A stretch of 35,302 nt of DNA from Chloroflexota bacterium. GTDB taxonomy: Bacteria; Chloroflexota; Anaerolineae; UBA7937; B3-Chlor. Both the position numbers and the translations under genes were made by a program. The stretch lies in NCBI GenBank assembly GCA_030613785.1, contig JAUWLF010000037.1:1-35302 (forward strand), written 5' to 3'. Shown here one piece after another: positions 26,281 to 34,315 of the stretch. Position 1 is the first letter of the stretch; every line of letters starts with the position of its first letter. The notes under the pieces are model-generated. The model ran no database searches. It had not been told where the DNA came from and saw nothing but the letters and a program-made list of their open reading frames with translations.

Positions 26281-26760
26281 TCGTGCTTGTACGACAGTTA
26301 CCAACCGCACGTACTGGCGACAAGACCACCGTCGCAAGAAACGAAGTATGGCGCCCGTTCATAGGTTGACATAACGTCTCCAGATCCTCAGAGGATCTCG
26401 TGCGGAGATCAGCGACGACCGACAGGTGACACACTTGAAGGGGTGCGTGGTTCAAAGCCGATTGGAGAGCGCTTACGGCGAGCAGCGGCAGAGAGCGAGA
26501 TGGGTCTCGGTGTCACGCATGACCTGACATTATGGTGGCCCCATGTAGGAGACACACTATGGTCCAACTGGAACAACATGCGTGGAGAAGCCGTAGCGGG
26601 GAGCCCGGCGAGGGAGCGGGGTTCTTATGATCACGAGTAATCGAACTGTCTGGGTGTGCGCCATAGCCTTTGGATCATCAGGTACAGTGGGAATAGAGTC
26701 ACACGGCACCGGACACCGCTGTTGGTACGACACAGCAACAGACCTAGAGGCGACACGATG

Positions 26761-26790
26761 AAAGGCCGGAGCGATTCTGCCCCGGCCTTT
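26761..26790. terminator. bidirectional terminator-like stem
   Basis: AAAGGCCGG (26761-26769) and CCGGCCTTT (26782-26790) flank a 12-base loop. It is closed by A/T pairs on the outside and so gives a short T-run on either strand. It lies 20 bases after the DUF35 gene stop (minus strand) and would end that operon. Confidence 0.6.
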
Positions 26791-26810
26791 CCGATCGATT
26801 ACGAACGCCC

Positions 26811-27254
26811 TTACGCTTTGGTGAAGGCGTAGCTGAGCTGGCCGTCCGGCAAGGTGATGGCCTCCGTCTTCATGGCTATCCCGATCGCCAGGTCTTCGTC
26901 TGGGACATCCTTGGCGATACGGCCGAAGACCTTGTAGTCCCCGTAGTCCAGCAGGGCGATGGAATAGGGTAGATCCTCTTCGAACCCCACTGGAGCATAG
27001 GTGAGCTTGCTCCAACTCACCAGCTTTCCCGCGCCGCTGATCTCGAACCATTCCACATCGCTCGACAGGCACTCTGCGCAGTCGGCCACAGGAGGGAAAT
27101 GGACCGTTCCACACTTCTTGCATCTCGTGCCCATCACCTTCCCCTGCTCCAGATAGGTTATGAAATCGTTGACCTTGGAGATGGAGGTGAAGCTAACGGT
27201 TCCGAACTTCTTGAACCGATCGTCAACTTCCTTCTTCTTTCTCTTCTTCGCCAT
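26811..27254 (-). CDS. DUF35/OB-fold zinc-ribbon protein, thiolase partner
   Basis: A 147-residue protein with a lysine-rich start and then the zinc-ribbon cysteines C-x2-C (RCKKCGTVHFPP) and C-x2-C (DCAEC), followed by an OB-fold (GKLVSWSKLTYAP, YSIALLDYGDYKVFGRI). Proteins of this family bind acyl-CoA and form a complex with the adjacent thiolase-like enzyme; in archaea the homologue bridges HMG-CoA synthase and acetoacetyl-CoA thiolase. ATG 27254 lies one base after the thiolase stop, so the two are coupled. A longer open frame upstream is inside the thiolase gene. Confidence 0.88.
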   Translation of the reverse strand: MAKKRKKKEVDDRFKKFGTVSFTSISKVNDFITYLEQGKVMGTRCKKCGTVHFPPVADCAECLSSDVEWFEISGAGKLVSWSKLTYAPVGFEEDLPYSIALLDYGDYKVFGRIAKDVPDEDLAIGIAMKTEAITLPDGQLSYAFTKA

Positions 27255-27255
27255 G

Positions 27256-28416
27256 CTATGACCTCCCGAGGATGGTGACGTTGCCGTAGAGCCCAACGCC
27301 GCCGATGTTGTGTACCAAGCCGATCTCAGGGTCCTCGACCTGCATGGGCCCTCCCTCGCCCCTGAGTTGATGCACGATCGTCCTGATCTGGGAGCCACCT
27401 GTGGCTCCAATGGGGTGGCCTTTGGAGAGAAGTCCTCCGTCCACATTGACAGGGATCTTGCCTTCCTTGTAGGTTTCCTTGGCCCTGATCAGTTCCCTGC
27501 CCTCTCCTGGCTTGGCAAAGCTCAGATTCTCGTAGGCCATCATCTCGGCGATGGTGAAGCAATCATGCACCTCGGCCACGTCTATGTCCTCTGGCCCGAT
27601 CCCGGCCATCTCGTAGGCTTGCTTGCCCGCCTCGATGGCCACGCTCAGTCCGGTGAAAAGGTCCCGTCCAGCCATATTGACCGCCTCAGAGGCGGCTCCC
27701 AGTCCCAGAACCCAGACTGGCTTTTCGCATAGGGCTTTGGCCTTCTCCTCGTTGGCCACGATGATGCAGGAGGAGCCATCGGCGTTGGCGCAGCAGTCGA
27801 AGACCTTCAAAGGTGTGGATACCGGAGGCCGGTCGGGGTCGAAAATCTGCTCCATGGTCACGGGCTTCCTATAAACGGCCTTTTCGTTCAGTTGCCCATA
27901 AGTCGCCGCCTTGATCCTGATCAAGGCCAGGTCCTCTTCGGTGGTTCCGTATTCCGCCATGTATGCCCGCGCGTACATGGCGTAGTAGGCGGGCATCATG
28001 GTGCCGAACGGAGACTCCCACTGGATGTCTGCGCCCCTGCCCATCCGCTCCTGGGATTCGGCGGAAGAGATCTCCGACATCTTCTGGAAGCCCAGCACGC
28101 ACACAATGTCGTGAAGCCCGGACTTGACCAGCGAGTAGGCAGCCTTCAGCCCCATGCTGCTGGAGGAGCAGAGGCTCTCTAGATAGAAAGTGGGCTGCGG
28201 GGTCAGACCTAGATACTCGGCGATCACGCCCGCCGGAGACCTCTGCTTGTCGTATTCAGGGGCAGAACAAATGATGGATGCGTCGATATCCTGGTTCGAT
28301 ATCTGCGCATCCTCCATGGCCTCCTTGAACCCTTCGTAGGCCAGTTCCCGGATTGAGCCGGGGTATCCGCGGACAAAGGCACTTTGTCCGACTCCTATGA
28401 TCCCTACTCTTCCCAT
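27256..28416 (-). CDS. thiolase-family acetyl-CoA acetyltransferase (SCP-x/archaeal type)
   Basis: A 386-residue thiolase fold enzyme. The nucleophilic cysteine lies in LESLCSSSSMGLKAA (about residue 82), and the two C-terminal catalytic motifs are EVHDCFT and GGLLSKGHPIGATGG. The NIGGVG end motif is present. This subgroup (SCP2-thiolase-like) works with a DUF35 partner, encoded right behind it, in acyl-CoA condensation or cleavage, as in archaeal mevalonate synthesis or fatty-acid/steroid breakdown. No HMG-CoA synthase is seen here. GGGAGG is six bases before the ATG. An upstream palindrome at 28449-28464 lies between the promoter and the start. Confidence 0.9.
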   Translation of the reverse strand: MGRVGIIGVGQSAFVRGYPGSIRELAYEGFKEAMEDAQISNQDIDASIICSAPEYDKQRSPAGVIAEYLGLTPQPTFYLESLCSSSSMGLKAAYSLVKSGLHDIVCVLGFQKMSEISSAESQERMGRGADIQWESPFGTMMPAYYAMYARAYMAEYGTTEEDLALIRIKAATYGQLNEKAVYRKPVTMEQIFDPDRPPVSTPLKVFDCCANADGSSCIIVANEEKAKALCEKPVWVLGLGAASEAVNMAGRDLFTGLSVAIEAGKQAYEMAGIGPEDIDVAEVHDCFTIAEMMAYENLSFAKPGEGRELIRAKETYKEGKIPVNVDGGLLSKGHPIGATGGSQIRTIVHQLRGEGGPMQVEDPEIGLVHNIGGVGLYGNVTILGRS

Positions 28417-28448
28417 ACATAACCTCCCTTTTTGTACGCATGATTTGA

Positions 28449-28464
28449 CAGGGCAGACGCCCTG
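28449..28464. promoter_or_regulatory. palindrome in the thiolase 5' region, possible operator
   Basis: CAGGGC and GCCCTG flank AGAC. It lies just downstream of a candidate minus-strand promoter (TTGAAC at 28491-28496, 17-base spacer, TAGCAT at 28468-28473), near the expected transcription start. It could be a repressor site or a leader hairpin. Confidence 0.4.
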
Positions 28465-28492
28465 CGTATGCTACCATAGATGTGGTCAAGGT

Positions 28493-29518
28493 TCAAGAGC
28501 CGGCATCTCCCCAGTTCTCGATGGCCCAGGCCAGCTCCTCCTGAGTCGGAGTTGCGTTCCCCAGTTTCCGCACCACAAGCCCGGCAGCGTAGTTGGCCAA
28601 GTAAGCTCCCTGGGTGACATCCAGACCGGCAGCCAGAGCTAGGGTGAGGACGGCGATCACGGTATCGCCCGCACCTGTGACATCGAACACCTCACTGCGG
28701 TTGGCAGCAGGGATATGTAGGATTCCGTCCTTGGCACTGATCAAAGACATCCCTTCATCGCCTCGCGTGATGACAATAGCTACCGAGTCCAGTTCCGCCA
28801 GCAAGCCCTCACCTGCGCGCTCAAGATCAGCGTACGTGCGGAGGTCTTGCCCCAGAAAGGTCTCAGCCTCACGGCGGTTGCATTTCACCAAGTCAAAGCC
28901 CTTGAACTTATGCAGATCGCCCTGTGAATCCACGGTGATCAGCTTATCGTGGTTGCGGGAAAGACGCAGCGCTCTGGCTACGGTCTCGTCGTTTACCACA
29001 CCCGTCTTGTAATCGGAGAGGAGCAGAGCATCCACGCGGGGGGCGAATTCGTCCAAGTGAGTCACCAGTCTGGAGGTAACCACCCCATCCAACGGGCGGC
29101 GCTCCACCTTATCTATGCGGGCCAACTGCTGCGGAAAGACGAGCGTGCCCTCGGCCACCACACGAGTCTTGGTAGTTGTAGGTCGTCCGGGGTCTGTGAC
29201 CAGGCCCGCGGTGAGGATCCCGGCCTCGCCCAGATGGCTCCGCAACTTGCGGGCCGCTTCATCGTCGCCGACGACCCCTATGGCGTGGGCTGTGCTTCCC
29301 AGCGAGCTGATATTGTGGGCGGGGTTGGCGGCTCCACCAGGCAGGCAGAAGCTACGGTCGAACTCCAGGACCGGCACCGGTGCTTCTCGGGATAGTCTAG
29401 TGGCTCGCCCCACGATGTACTCATCCAGAAAGAGGTCGCCGAGAACAAGTATGCTAAGATCTCGTAGCCCAGGGAGCGCCTTCAACAGCGTGTCTTTGTC
29501 CACTCTTCTTCTGGTCAT
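28493..29518 (-). CDS. rfaE1: PfkB-family kinase, RfaE1/HldE kinase-domain-like
   Basis: A 341-residue ribokinase-fold sugar kinase close to the kinase half of HldE, which phosphorylates D-glycero-beta-D-manno-heptose 7-phosphate at C1. Family features are LVLGDLFLDEYIVGRATRLSREAPVPVLE, GGAANPAHNISSLG, DYKTGVV, and the PfkB signature DVTGAGDTVIAVLTLALAAG with the catalytic aspartate. The nucleotidylyl-transferase half of HldE is missing and not encoded next door. Without other heptose genes the true substrate might differ. A strong promoter overlaps the end of maf. I see no clear SD before ATG 29518. Confidence 0.82.
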   Translation of the reverse strand: MTRRRVDKDTLLKALPGLRDLSILVLGDLFLDEYIVGRATRLSREAPVPVLEFDRSFCLPGGAANPAHNISSLGSTAHAIGVVGDDEAARKLRSHLGEAGILTAGLVTDPGRPTTTKTRVVAEGTLVFPQQLARIDKVERRPLDGVVTSRLVTHLDEFAPRVDALLLSDYKTGVVNDETVARALRLSRNHDKLITVDSQGDLHKFKGFDLVKCNRREAETFLGQDLRTYADLERAGEGLLAELDSVAIVITRGDEGMSLISAKDGILHIPAANRSEVFDVTGAGDTVIAVLTLALAAGLDVTQGAYLANYAAGLVVRKLGNATPTQEELAWAIENWGDAGS

Positions 29519-29545
29519 GGTCCGGTATCGGGCGGGTCAGTGGCA

Positions 29546-29574
29546 ATTGTATCACGAGCCAGAGAGAAAGTCAA
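29546..29574 (-). promoter_or_regulatory. promoter of the kinase gene
   Basis: On the minus strand: TTGACT (complement of 29569-29574), a 17-base spacer and TACAAT (complement of 29546-29551), with TG one base upstream of the -10. The -35 overlaps the maf stop codon. Confidence 0.8.
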
Positions 29575-30245
29575 TGATCGGGTCGCCCCAGGATCTGGGA
29601 GGCCACGACACATTGGTGGCCCGCGTACTCCTCGCAGGCTCGCTGCGGAGAGGCAGCCGGGAAGAGGCCCATCTTCTCCAAGCGGAGATAGAGGTGGCAG
29701 AGAGGCAGCCCCACCACGTTGGCATAGCAGCCGTGTATCCTGTCTGCGGGATGGAACTCGGCGTCTTGGATGGCATAGCCCCCAGCCTTGTCACAGGGCT
29801 CGCCCCTGGCGATGTAGTCAGCTATCTCTTGGTCTGAGTAGTCTCTCATCCATACCTGAGTCTCCACGGCCTGAACCGCGGAGGCGCGACCGTACGGATC
29901 GACGACGGCGAGGCCAGTTGTGACCTGATGCTCCCGCCCTCGCAGCGTATCCAGCATGGCCCATGCTTCCGTCTCATTTCCGGGTTTGCCCATCACCTGG
30001 CCGCTCACCACCACCAGGGTATCGGCAGCCACGATGACTTCTCCCTGCCGTATAGACGCCACCGAGTCAGCTTTCATCTGAGCCAGTTCGATAGCTAACT
30101 TCCTGACGCCCTTATCCCTTCGTGCGTCCTCCCGTACTTGTGGAACGACGACCTCGAAAAGGACACCCAGCATCTTGAGAAGCTGCTCCCTGCGTGGCGA
30201 GCCCGAAGCCAGGACCAAGACCATCATGTCTTTCCCAATTGCCAT
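29571..30245 (-). CDS. maf: Maf-family nucleotide pyrophosphatase
   Basis: A 224-residue Maf/YhdE-type enzyme that hydrolyses non-canonical or excess NTPs such as dTTP/UTP to NMP and pyrophosphate. The signature LVLASGSPRREQLLKMLG, the AADTLVVVSGQVMGKP motif, and GGYAIQDAEF near the end are intact. About 25 extra residues follow the usual end. The start is uncertain: ATG 30245 has no SD, while ATG 30227 or 30224 is close to GGGAAAG and gives a beginning nearer the family (MVLVLASGSPRR). It is upstream of the kinase gene on the same strand, but that gene has its own promoter. Confidence 0.93.
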   Translation of the reverse strand: MAIGKDMMVLVLASGSPRREQLLKMLGVLFEVVVPQVREDARRDKGVRKLAIELAQMKADSVASIRQGEVIVAADTLVVVSGQVMGKPGNETEAWAMLDTLRGREHQVTTGLAVVDPYGRASAVQAVETQVWMRDYSDQEIADYIARGEPCDKAGGYAIQDAEFHPADRIHGCYANVVGLPLCHLYLRLEKMGLFPAASPQRACEEYAGHQCVVASQILGRPDH

Positions 30246-30259
30246 GAACGTGCTATACT
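30231..30259 (+). promoter_or_regulatory. candidate promoter of the amidohydrolase gene
   Basis: TATACT (30254-30259) with extended -10 TG at 30251-30252. The -35 region (TTTCCC, 17 bases upstream) is poor. It overlaps the 5' end of the divergent maf gene, leaving a leader of about 130 bases. Confidence 0.4.
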
Positions 30260-30396
30260 TGCAGCCGCGAAACGCCCTGTGAAAACGAGAGAGGTCTCGA
30301 TTTCACTCCGCTGTCGAAGCGCACGGGGGCAAGCGCGTGACAGGCTCGCTCTTGCGTCTTGTCCTGGCATCGTCAGCGTAAGAAGAAAGGCAATCC

Positions 30397-31233
30397 ATGC
30401 CCACCATTGACATACATCTTCATATTCTTGATCCCGCGGACCTGCGCCCGTGGGCCCGCGAGTACGTTCAGGCCTCCAGTGGCGAGGAGATCGAGGATCG
30501 CTGGCAGATGATGCGCTCGCCCGAGTTGCTGGTACAAATGCTGCACGATAACGGCGTCGACTACGGCGTGGTTCTCAGCGAGATCAGTCCCATTACCACT
30601 GGCGTCGTCAGCAACGAGACGGTGGCCGAGTTCTGTGCGGGGCAAGGGGCCCTGATCCCCTTCGCCAACATCAACCCCTCCATGGTGGCCAACCCCGCCC
30701 GTGAGCTGGAACGGTGCGTCGTTGAGATGGGATTCAAGGGACTCAAGCTATACCCGACCTATCAGGGCTTCTTCGCGAATGATAGCATAGTTTACCCCCT
30801 TTACGCCAAGGCGCAGGAGTTGAGGATTCCCGTAATGATTCACACCGGCTCCTCCGTTTTCAGAGGTGCGCGCTTGAAATATGGGGATCCCCTCTGGATG
30901 GACGACGTGGCTGTGGATTTCCCTGACCTATCCTTGATTCAGGTTCACGGTGGTCGAGGGTTCTGGTATCGTCGGGCGTTCCTACTGGCACGCCTGCATC
31001 GCAATGTGTACCTGGAGATCGCCGGGTTGCCGCCTCAGAAGCTGCTGGAGTACTTCCCTGAGTTGGAGAAGATCGCCGACAAGATCATCTTCGGCTCCGA
31101 TTGGCCTGGGCTGCGCAGCATCAGAGCCAACATCGATGCCATCCGATCGCTGCCCCTCAGCGAGCGTACGAAATCCAAGATCCTGGGCGAGAATGCGGCA
31201 TGTCTGTTGAGGGACGTTCTGCCAGGCACGTGA
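30397..31233 (+). CDS. amidohydrolase family 2 metal-dependent hydrolase
   Basis: A 278-residue TIM-barrel protein of the Amidohydro_2 group. Metal ligands are visible: H-x-H in IDIHLHI (residues 6-8), the barrel strand PVMIHTG, a later histidine in LIQVHGG, and the aspartate in FGSDWPG. The segment GFKGLKLYPTYQGFFAND is typical of the decarboxylase/hydrolase subgroup. The substrate is unknown. A GAAAGG motif lies eight bases before the ATG at 30397. It stands between a divergent maf and a membrane protein gene, without an informative operon. Confidence 0.88.
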   Translation: MPTIDIHLHILDPADLRPWAREYVQASSGEEIEDRWQMMRSPELLVQMLHDNGVDYGVVLSEISPITTGVVSNETVAEFCAGQGALIPFANINPSMVANPARELERCVVEMGFKGLKLYPTYQGFFANDSIVYPLYAKAQELRIPVMIHTGSSVFRGARLKYGDPLWMDDVAVDFPDLSLIQVHGGRGFWYRRAFLLARLHRNVYLEIAGLPPQKLLEYFPELEKIADKIIFGSDWPGLRSIRANIDAIRSLPLSERTKSKILGENAACLLRDVLPGT

Positions 31234-31310
31234 TACTGGTGTTGGGCAGGGAAACGTCCGAATGGTAGAGCCAGGCGCGGGCCGGCCGCGGGATATGTGG
31301 AAGATGGATC

Positions 31311-32201
31311 ATGCTGGAATGGAAGCCTAAGCGTCTCCTGGGCAGTGGCCTCGGCATTGGTGCCATGGTGGCTGTCTGTCTCCTGGACGGAGTGCTGCTC
31401 TACTCCTTGAGAAGCCAGACTCCTTCGTTCGTCTCCTTCATCTTGGGGATGGTGGTAGCCCTCTCCGTACCTCTGCTGATCCTCCTTGGCTATCTTCTCT
31501 ACGGGCTGTTCAGCCTGAAGTATCTGATAGGGAGGGACACGCTAGTCATTTCCTGGGCCAGACGGCAGGAGATCGTCCCGCTCACCGCTATTGAAGCCGT
31601 CGTCCCGCTGAAGAAGCTGGATGAAACGATCAAGGTCAGGGGATTCTGCTGGCCGGGGCATTGTATCGCTCAGGGACGTGGCGAGAGTATCGGCGAAGTC
31701 CTTTGCTACTCAACTGTCGGCCCGGCGGAAGGGTTGGTCATCACCACCCCCAGCGTGTCGTTCGTCATCTCTCCCGCCAACCCCACGGGCTTCCTGGCGG
31801 CATTACAGGCCAGACGAAAACTGGGCCCTGCGCAGGAGTTGAAGCAAACGAGGTCAGATCAGGGGCTGGCGGGACTCGCCATCTGGCGCGACTGGAAGGT
31901 TCTTGGTTTGGCAGCTCTGTCAGGGGCAGCTAACGCGTCGCTCTTCGGCTACATTGCCTTCCGCTACCCTCATCTGCCTGACCTGGTTCCGCTCTTGTCC
32001 GAGGGTGGACAGGTGAGATTGATCGGAACCAAGGAAGAGCTTTTCGAGTTGCCGGTCATTGGCCTCATCGTCTTTGTGGCGAACACCATCCTTGGGTTTG
32101 CCCTTCATCGCTGGGAACGTCCCCTCACGTATTTCCTGACCACCGTAGCGCTGGTAGTGCAGATCCTCGTCTGGTCGGCTCTGCTCAGCGCCATCCGCTG
32201 A
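31311..32201 (+). CDS. membrane protein with bacterial PH-like domain
   Basis: A 296-residue membrane protein. Two N-terminal helices (about 12-32 and 42-68) are followed by a soluble segment of about 110 residues that looks like a bacterial pleckstrin-homology domain (LIGRDTLVISWARRQEIVPLTAIEAVV, and VITTPSVSFVISPANPTGFLAAL). Three more helices are spread over the last 100 residues. I do not know its function. GGAAG is seven bases upstream of the ATG. It converges on rimI with about 30 bases between stops. The PH assignment is by pattern and moderate. Confidence 0.7.
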   Translation: MLEWKPKRLLGSGLGIGAMVAVCLLDGVLLYSLRSQTPSFVSFILGMVVALSVPLLILLGYLLYGLFSLKYLIGRDTLVISWARRQEIVPLTAIEAVVPLKKLDETIKVRGFCWPGHCIAQGRGESIGEVLCYSTVGPAEGLVITTPSVSFVISPANPTGFLAALQARRKLGPAQELKQTRSDQGLAGLAIWRDWKVLGLAALSGAANASLFGYIAFRYPHLPDLVPLLSEGGQVRLIGTKEELFELPVIGLIVFVANTILGFALHRWERPLTYFLTTVALVVQILVWSALLSAIR

Positions 32202-32231
32202 GATCTGCCCCGGAGAGGCTCGCTGGCGACC

Positions 32232-32876
32232 CTAGGTCTGGGAAGTGACAAGAGTATTGCTGCTGAGACGCTGAACCAACTCTTCCCTGAGCTTGCGGAG
32301 CATGCGCTGATAAGGGGCCGAAGCTAAGTGTGGGGCGGTCATGATCACTGCATCCTCGCGGTTGTCGGAGTAGTACCGGGCCCGAAGCCCCACCGCTCTG
32401 AAGCCGTACTTGTGGTACATCTCCTGCGCTGTCAGGTTGGAAACCCGCACCTCCAGGGAGACGATGCTGGCTCTCAGCTCTACGGCTTGCTCAATGGCGG
32501 TCATCAACAGCAACTGACCGATGCCTTGGCGTCGGTACCTCGGATCGACTGCTATCGTGCTAATGTGGGCCTCATCGGCAGCCATCCAGAAGCCACAATA
32601 GCCTACCACTGAACGCTCCGGAGCGGTCGCACCTTGAGCCCAACGCTGAACCCTTTGCAGGAGGCTGTCCTGTCCCTGGTCTTCCTGCGATTGAGGCTCC
32701 TCAGCGAATTGGCGTCGGGCGACGAAATAATGGGCCAGTCGATTTTGACTCACCTCGTACCGATAGGCGCGGGGCGGCCAGGGGCTGGGAAAGGCGACGC
32801 GCTCTATGTCGACGACCTCTGGGATGTCCTCCATTCGCATCGGCTCCACGATGTAGGGTAGATCAGGCTGGTTCAT
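32232..32876 (-). CDS. rimI: ribosomal-protein-alanine N-acetyltransferase, RimI-like
   Basis: A 214-residue GNAT acetyltransferase. It starts YIVEPMRMEDIPEVVDIERVAFPSPWPPRAY, the standard RimI opening. The acetyl-CoA loop is DPRYRRQGIGQLLL (R-x2-G-x-G), and EVRVSNLTAQEMYHKYGF and RARYYSDNREDAVIM follow. A non-conserved insertion of roughly 40 residues (AEEPQSQEDQGQ...) lies between strands. The linkage to tsaB and tsaE is the classical one. ATG 32876 is five bases after the tsaB stop. A TTG at 32891 would overlap tsaB. Confidence 0.9.
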   Translation of the reverse strand: MNQPDLPYIVEPMRMEDIPEVVDIERVAFPSPWPPRAYRYEVSQNRLAHYFVARRQFAEEPQSQEDQGQDSLLQRVQRWAQGATAPERSVVGYCGFWMAADEAHISTIAVDPRYRRQGIGQLLLMTAIEQAVELRASIVSLEVRVSNLTAQEMYHKYGFRAVGLRARYYSDNREDAVIMTAPHLASAPYQRMLRKLREELVQRLSSNTLVTSQT

Positions 32877-32880
32877 GACT

Positions 32881-33561
32881 TCAGTGACCAAGGCCTGGAT
32901 GGTGCAGGTATAGAGGCTCCAGGCTTGTCAAGTCGTCGCTCTCTCCTCGTCGCAATCGCTGCCAGCCCAGCTCGGCCAGATAGCCTGCACGGCGAAGGGA
33001 GAAGGCCGGAGTCGCGATCACGATCTCACTCTCGACGAGTGTGTGGAGCGCCTCACTCAATGAGCGGTCTATCTCGCCGCAAAAGAGGGTAGGACCTTTC
33101 ACCTGGGACGCCACCTCTTCAGGAGTGGTGAGATGGTAGTCCGTGATCTGCTGCCACCCCCGTACCCGTTTCTTGTAGAAGGCCACGCAGATCCGTTCCC
33201 TGCCGGCCTGGATTATGGCGCAGATGGGAAGTTCCTGTCCGAAGTGGGCATAGGCCACAATGTCCAGCGTGGGAATGCCGACCACGGGCGTGCCCAAGGA
33301 GAAGCTCAACCCCTTGGCCACGCTGAGACCTATACGCAGCCCTGTGTAGGAGCCAGGCCCGAGGGCCACAGCCAATCCACTGAGATCCTCCACTGCCGTG
33401 CCTTGCTTCTCCAGCATCAGCACGATGGCAGGCATCAGTTCCACCGTGTGGTTCATGGACGTGTACCAGGTGGACTCGGCTCTCGGACCCCGGTCTGCGT
33501 CGTAGAGTGCCACGCTGGCTAGCTTGGTAGCTGTGTCTATGGCCAGGACGGTGGAACTCAT
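32881..33561 (-). CDS. tsaB: tRNA threonylcarbamoyladenosine biosynthesis protein TsaB
   Basis: A 226-residue ASKHA-fold protein, the partner of TsaD in forming t6A37 on ANN-decoding tRNAs. The typical start VLAIDTATKLASVALYD and the motif LAVALGPGSYTGLRIGLSVAKGLSF are complete, then VGIPTLDIVA. It lacks the metal-binding histidines of TsaD, as expected. It begins two bases after the tsaE stop and is followed at once by rimI, so tsaE-tsaB-rimI are translationally coupled. No tsaD or tsaC lies in the window. Confidence 0.94.
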   Translation of the reverse strand: MSSTVLAIDTATKLASVALYDADRGPRAESTWYTSMNHTVELMPAIVLMLEKQGTAVEDLSGLAVALGPGSYTGLRIGLSVAKGLSFSLGTPVVGIPTLDIVAYAHFGQELPICAIIQAGRERICVAFYKKRVRGWQQITDYHLTTPEEVASQVKGPTLFCGEIDRSLSEALHTLVESEIVIATPAFSLRRAGYLAELGWQRLRRGESDDLTSLEPLYLHHPGLGH

Positions 33562-33563
33562 GG

Positions 33564-34046
33564 TCAGGACTCCACCATTCTTCTCAATCGGTCCAGTAGC
33601 TTACGGTAGGACTGACCTCTGGCCTGAAGTAGGATGTGTCGCTCGTTTTCCCCTCGATGTTTCAGGGAGATGTAGAGGTGTTCCGGGGGTAAGACTCTTT
33701 GAGCCTTTTCCGCCCATTCGATGAGGCAGATGCCATCGCTGAACAGGTAGGCGTCAATGCCCGCTTGCGCCATCTCGCGTGTGCTCTCCAGGCGATAGAG
33801 ATCCACATGGTACAGCGTGGCCGTGGCACCTTGGTATTCGTTCACCAGCGTAAAGGTGGGGCTGGTGATCGCCTCGGTGACCCTTTGTCCGTGGCCTATG
33901 CCCTGGATGAGAGAGGTCTTGCCTGTGCCCAGCTCTCCCTCCAGGCAAATGATCTCGTTTCCTTTGAGGAGTTGGCCGAGCAGCGTGCCTAGCTTCCGCG
34001 TCTCAGACAAACTTTGGGTGATCACGCTCAAGCTTTGATCGTCCAC
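33564..34046 (-). CDS. tsaE: tRNA threonylcarbamoyladenosine biosynthesis ATPase TsaE
   Basis: A 160-residue P-loop ATPase of the t6A pathway. Walker A is LEGELGTGKTSLIQGI, then TSPTFTLVNEYQG and YHVDLYRLES, with LIEWAEKAQRVLPPEHL (Walker B-like region) near the end. GTG 34046 is chosen because GGAAG lies about nine bases upstream, a promoter lies just before, and the length equals the family norm. The same frame stays open to 34331, but that part has no similarity and includes the promoter. It is the first gene of the tsaE-tsaB-rimI unit. Confidence 0.92.
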   Translation of the reverse strand: MDDQSLSVITQSLSETRKLGTLLGQLLKGNEIICLEGELGTGKTSLIQGIGHGQRVTEAITSPTFTLVNEYQGATATLYHVDLYRLESTREMAQAGIDAYLFSDGICLIEWAEKAQRVLPPEHLYISLKHRGENERHILLQARGQSYRKLLDRLRRMVES

Positions 34047-34065
34047 CTTATCATCTTCCCATGTG

Positions 34066-34111
34066 CCTGTCGGTGACAGGGAATTATATCGTACGCGCAG
34101 ACAGGTCGCAA
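34066..34111 (-). promoter_or_regulatory. tsaE operon promoter with a palindrome at the start site
   Basis: On the minus strand: TTGCGA (complement of 34106-34111), a 17-base spacer and perfect TATAAT (complement of 34083-34088). Immediately downstream, CCTGTC and GACAGG (34066-34080) form a perfect 6-bp inverted repeat around three bases, exactly where transcription should begin. That suggests an operator or a 5' mRNA hairpin. Confidence 0.7.
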
Positions 34112-34315
34112 TCCCAGGGGCTTGCGAAAAAACGTTTCTCAAGGCTGCCGCAGTCGCTTGTGCTGAGCTTTCGAAGGATAATCCAACGGACCGCGAGAGT
34201 GCAAGTTCCACCGCACGACAGGCTACTGAAGTCCGGGAGGGACTTGCTGATGCTAGCGGGGAAGTCCATTCCCGCGCGACTCGACGCAGTGCCGGGTCAT
34301 GGATCCCCATCTCTA

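Larger units (their letters stand above)
26229..26810. other. gene-free intergenic region with several inverted repeats
   Basis: I find no convincing protein gene. Inside are a palindrome AGATCCTC/GAGGATCT at 26382-26398, and an outer inverted pair GTGACAC (26426-26432) and GTGTCAC (26510-26516). The hairpin CGAGA-TGGG-TCTCG (26496-26509) directly adjoins the second arm. The region is bounded by stem-loops at 26258-26280 and 26761-26790. This could be a structured RNA or the degraded remains of a mobile sequence. Confidence 0.5.

Noticed and set aside
26443-26640. 65-residue frame in the 26.2-26.8 kb gap, and a possible group II intron remnant
   Set aside because: No SD or similarity for the peptide. 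A fancied likeness to intron domain sequences did not hold beyond a few G-rich bases, and there is no reverse transcriptase remnant.
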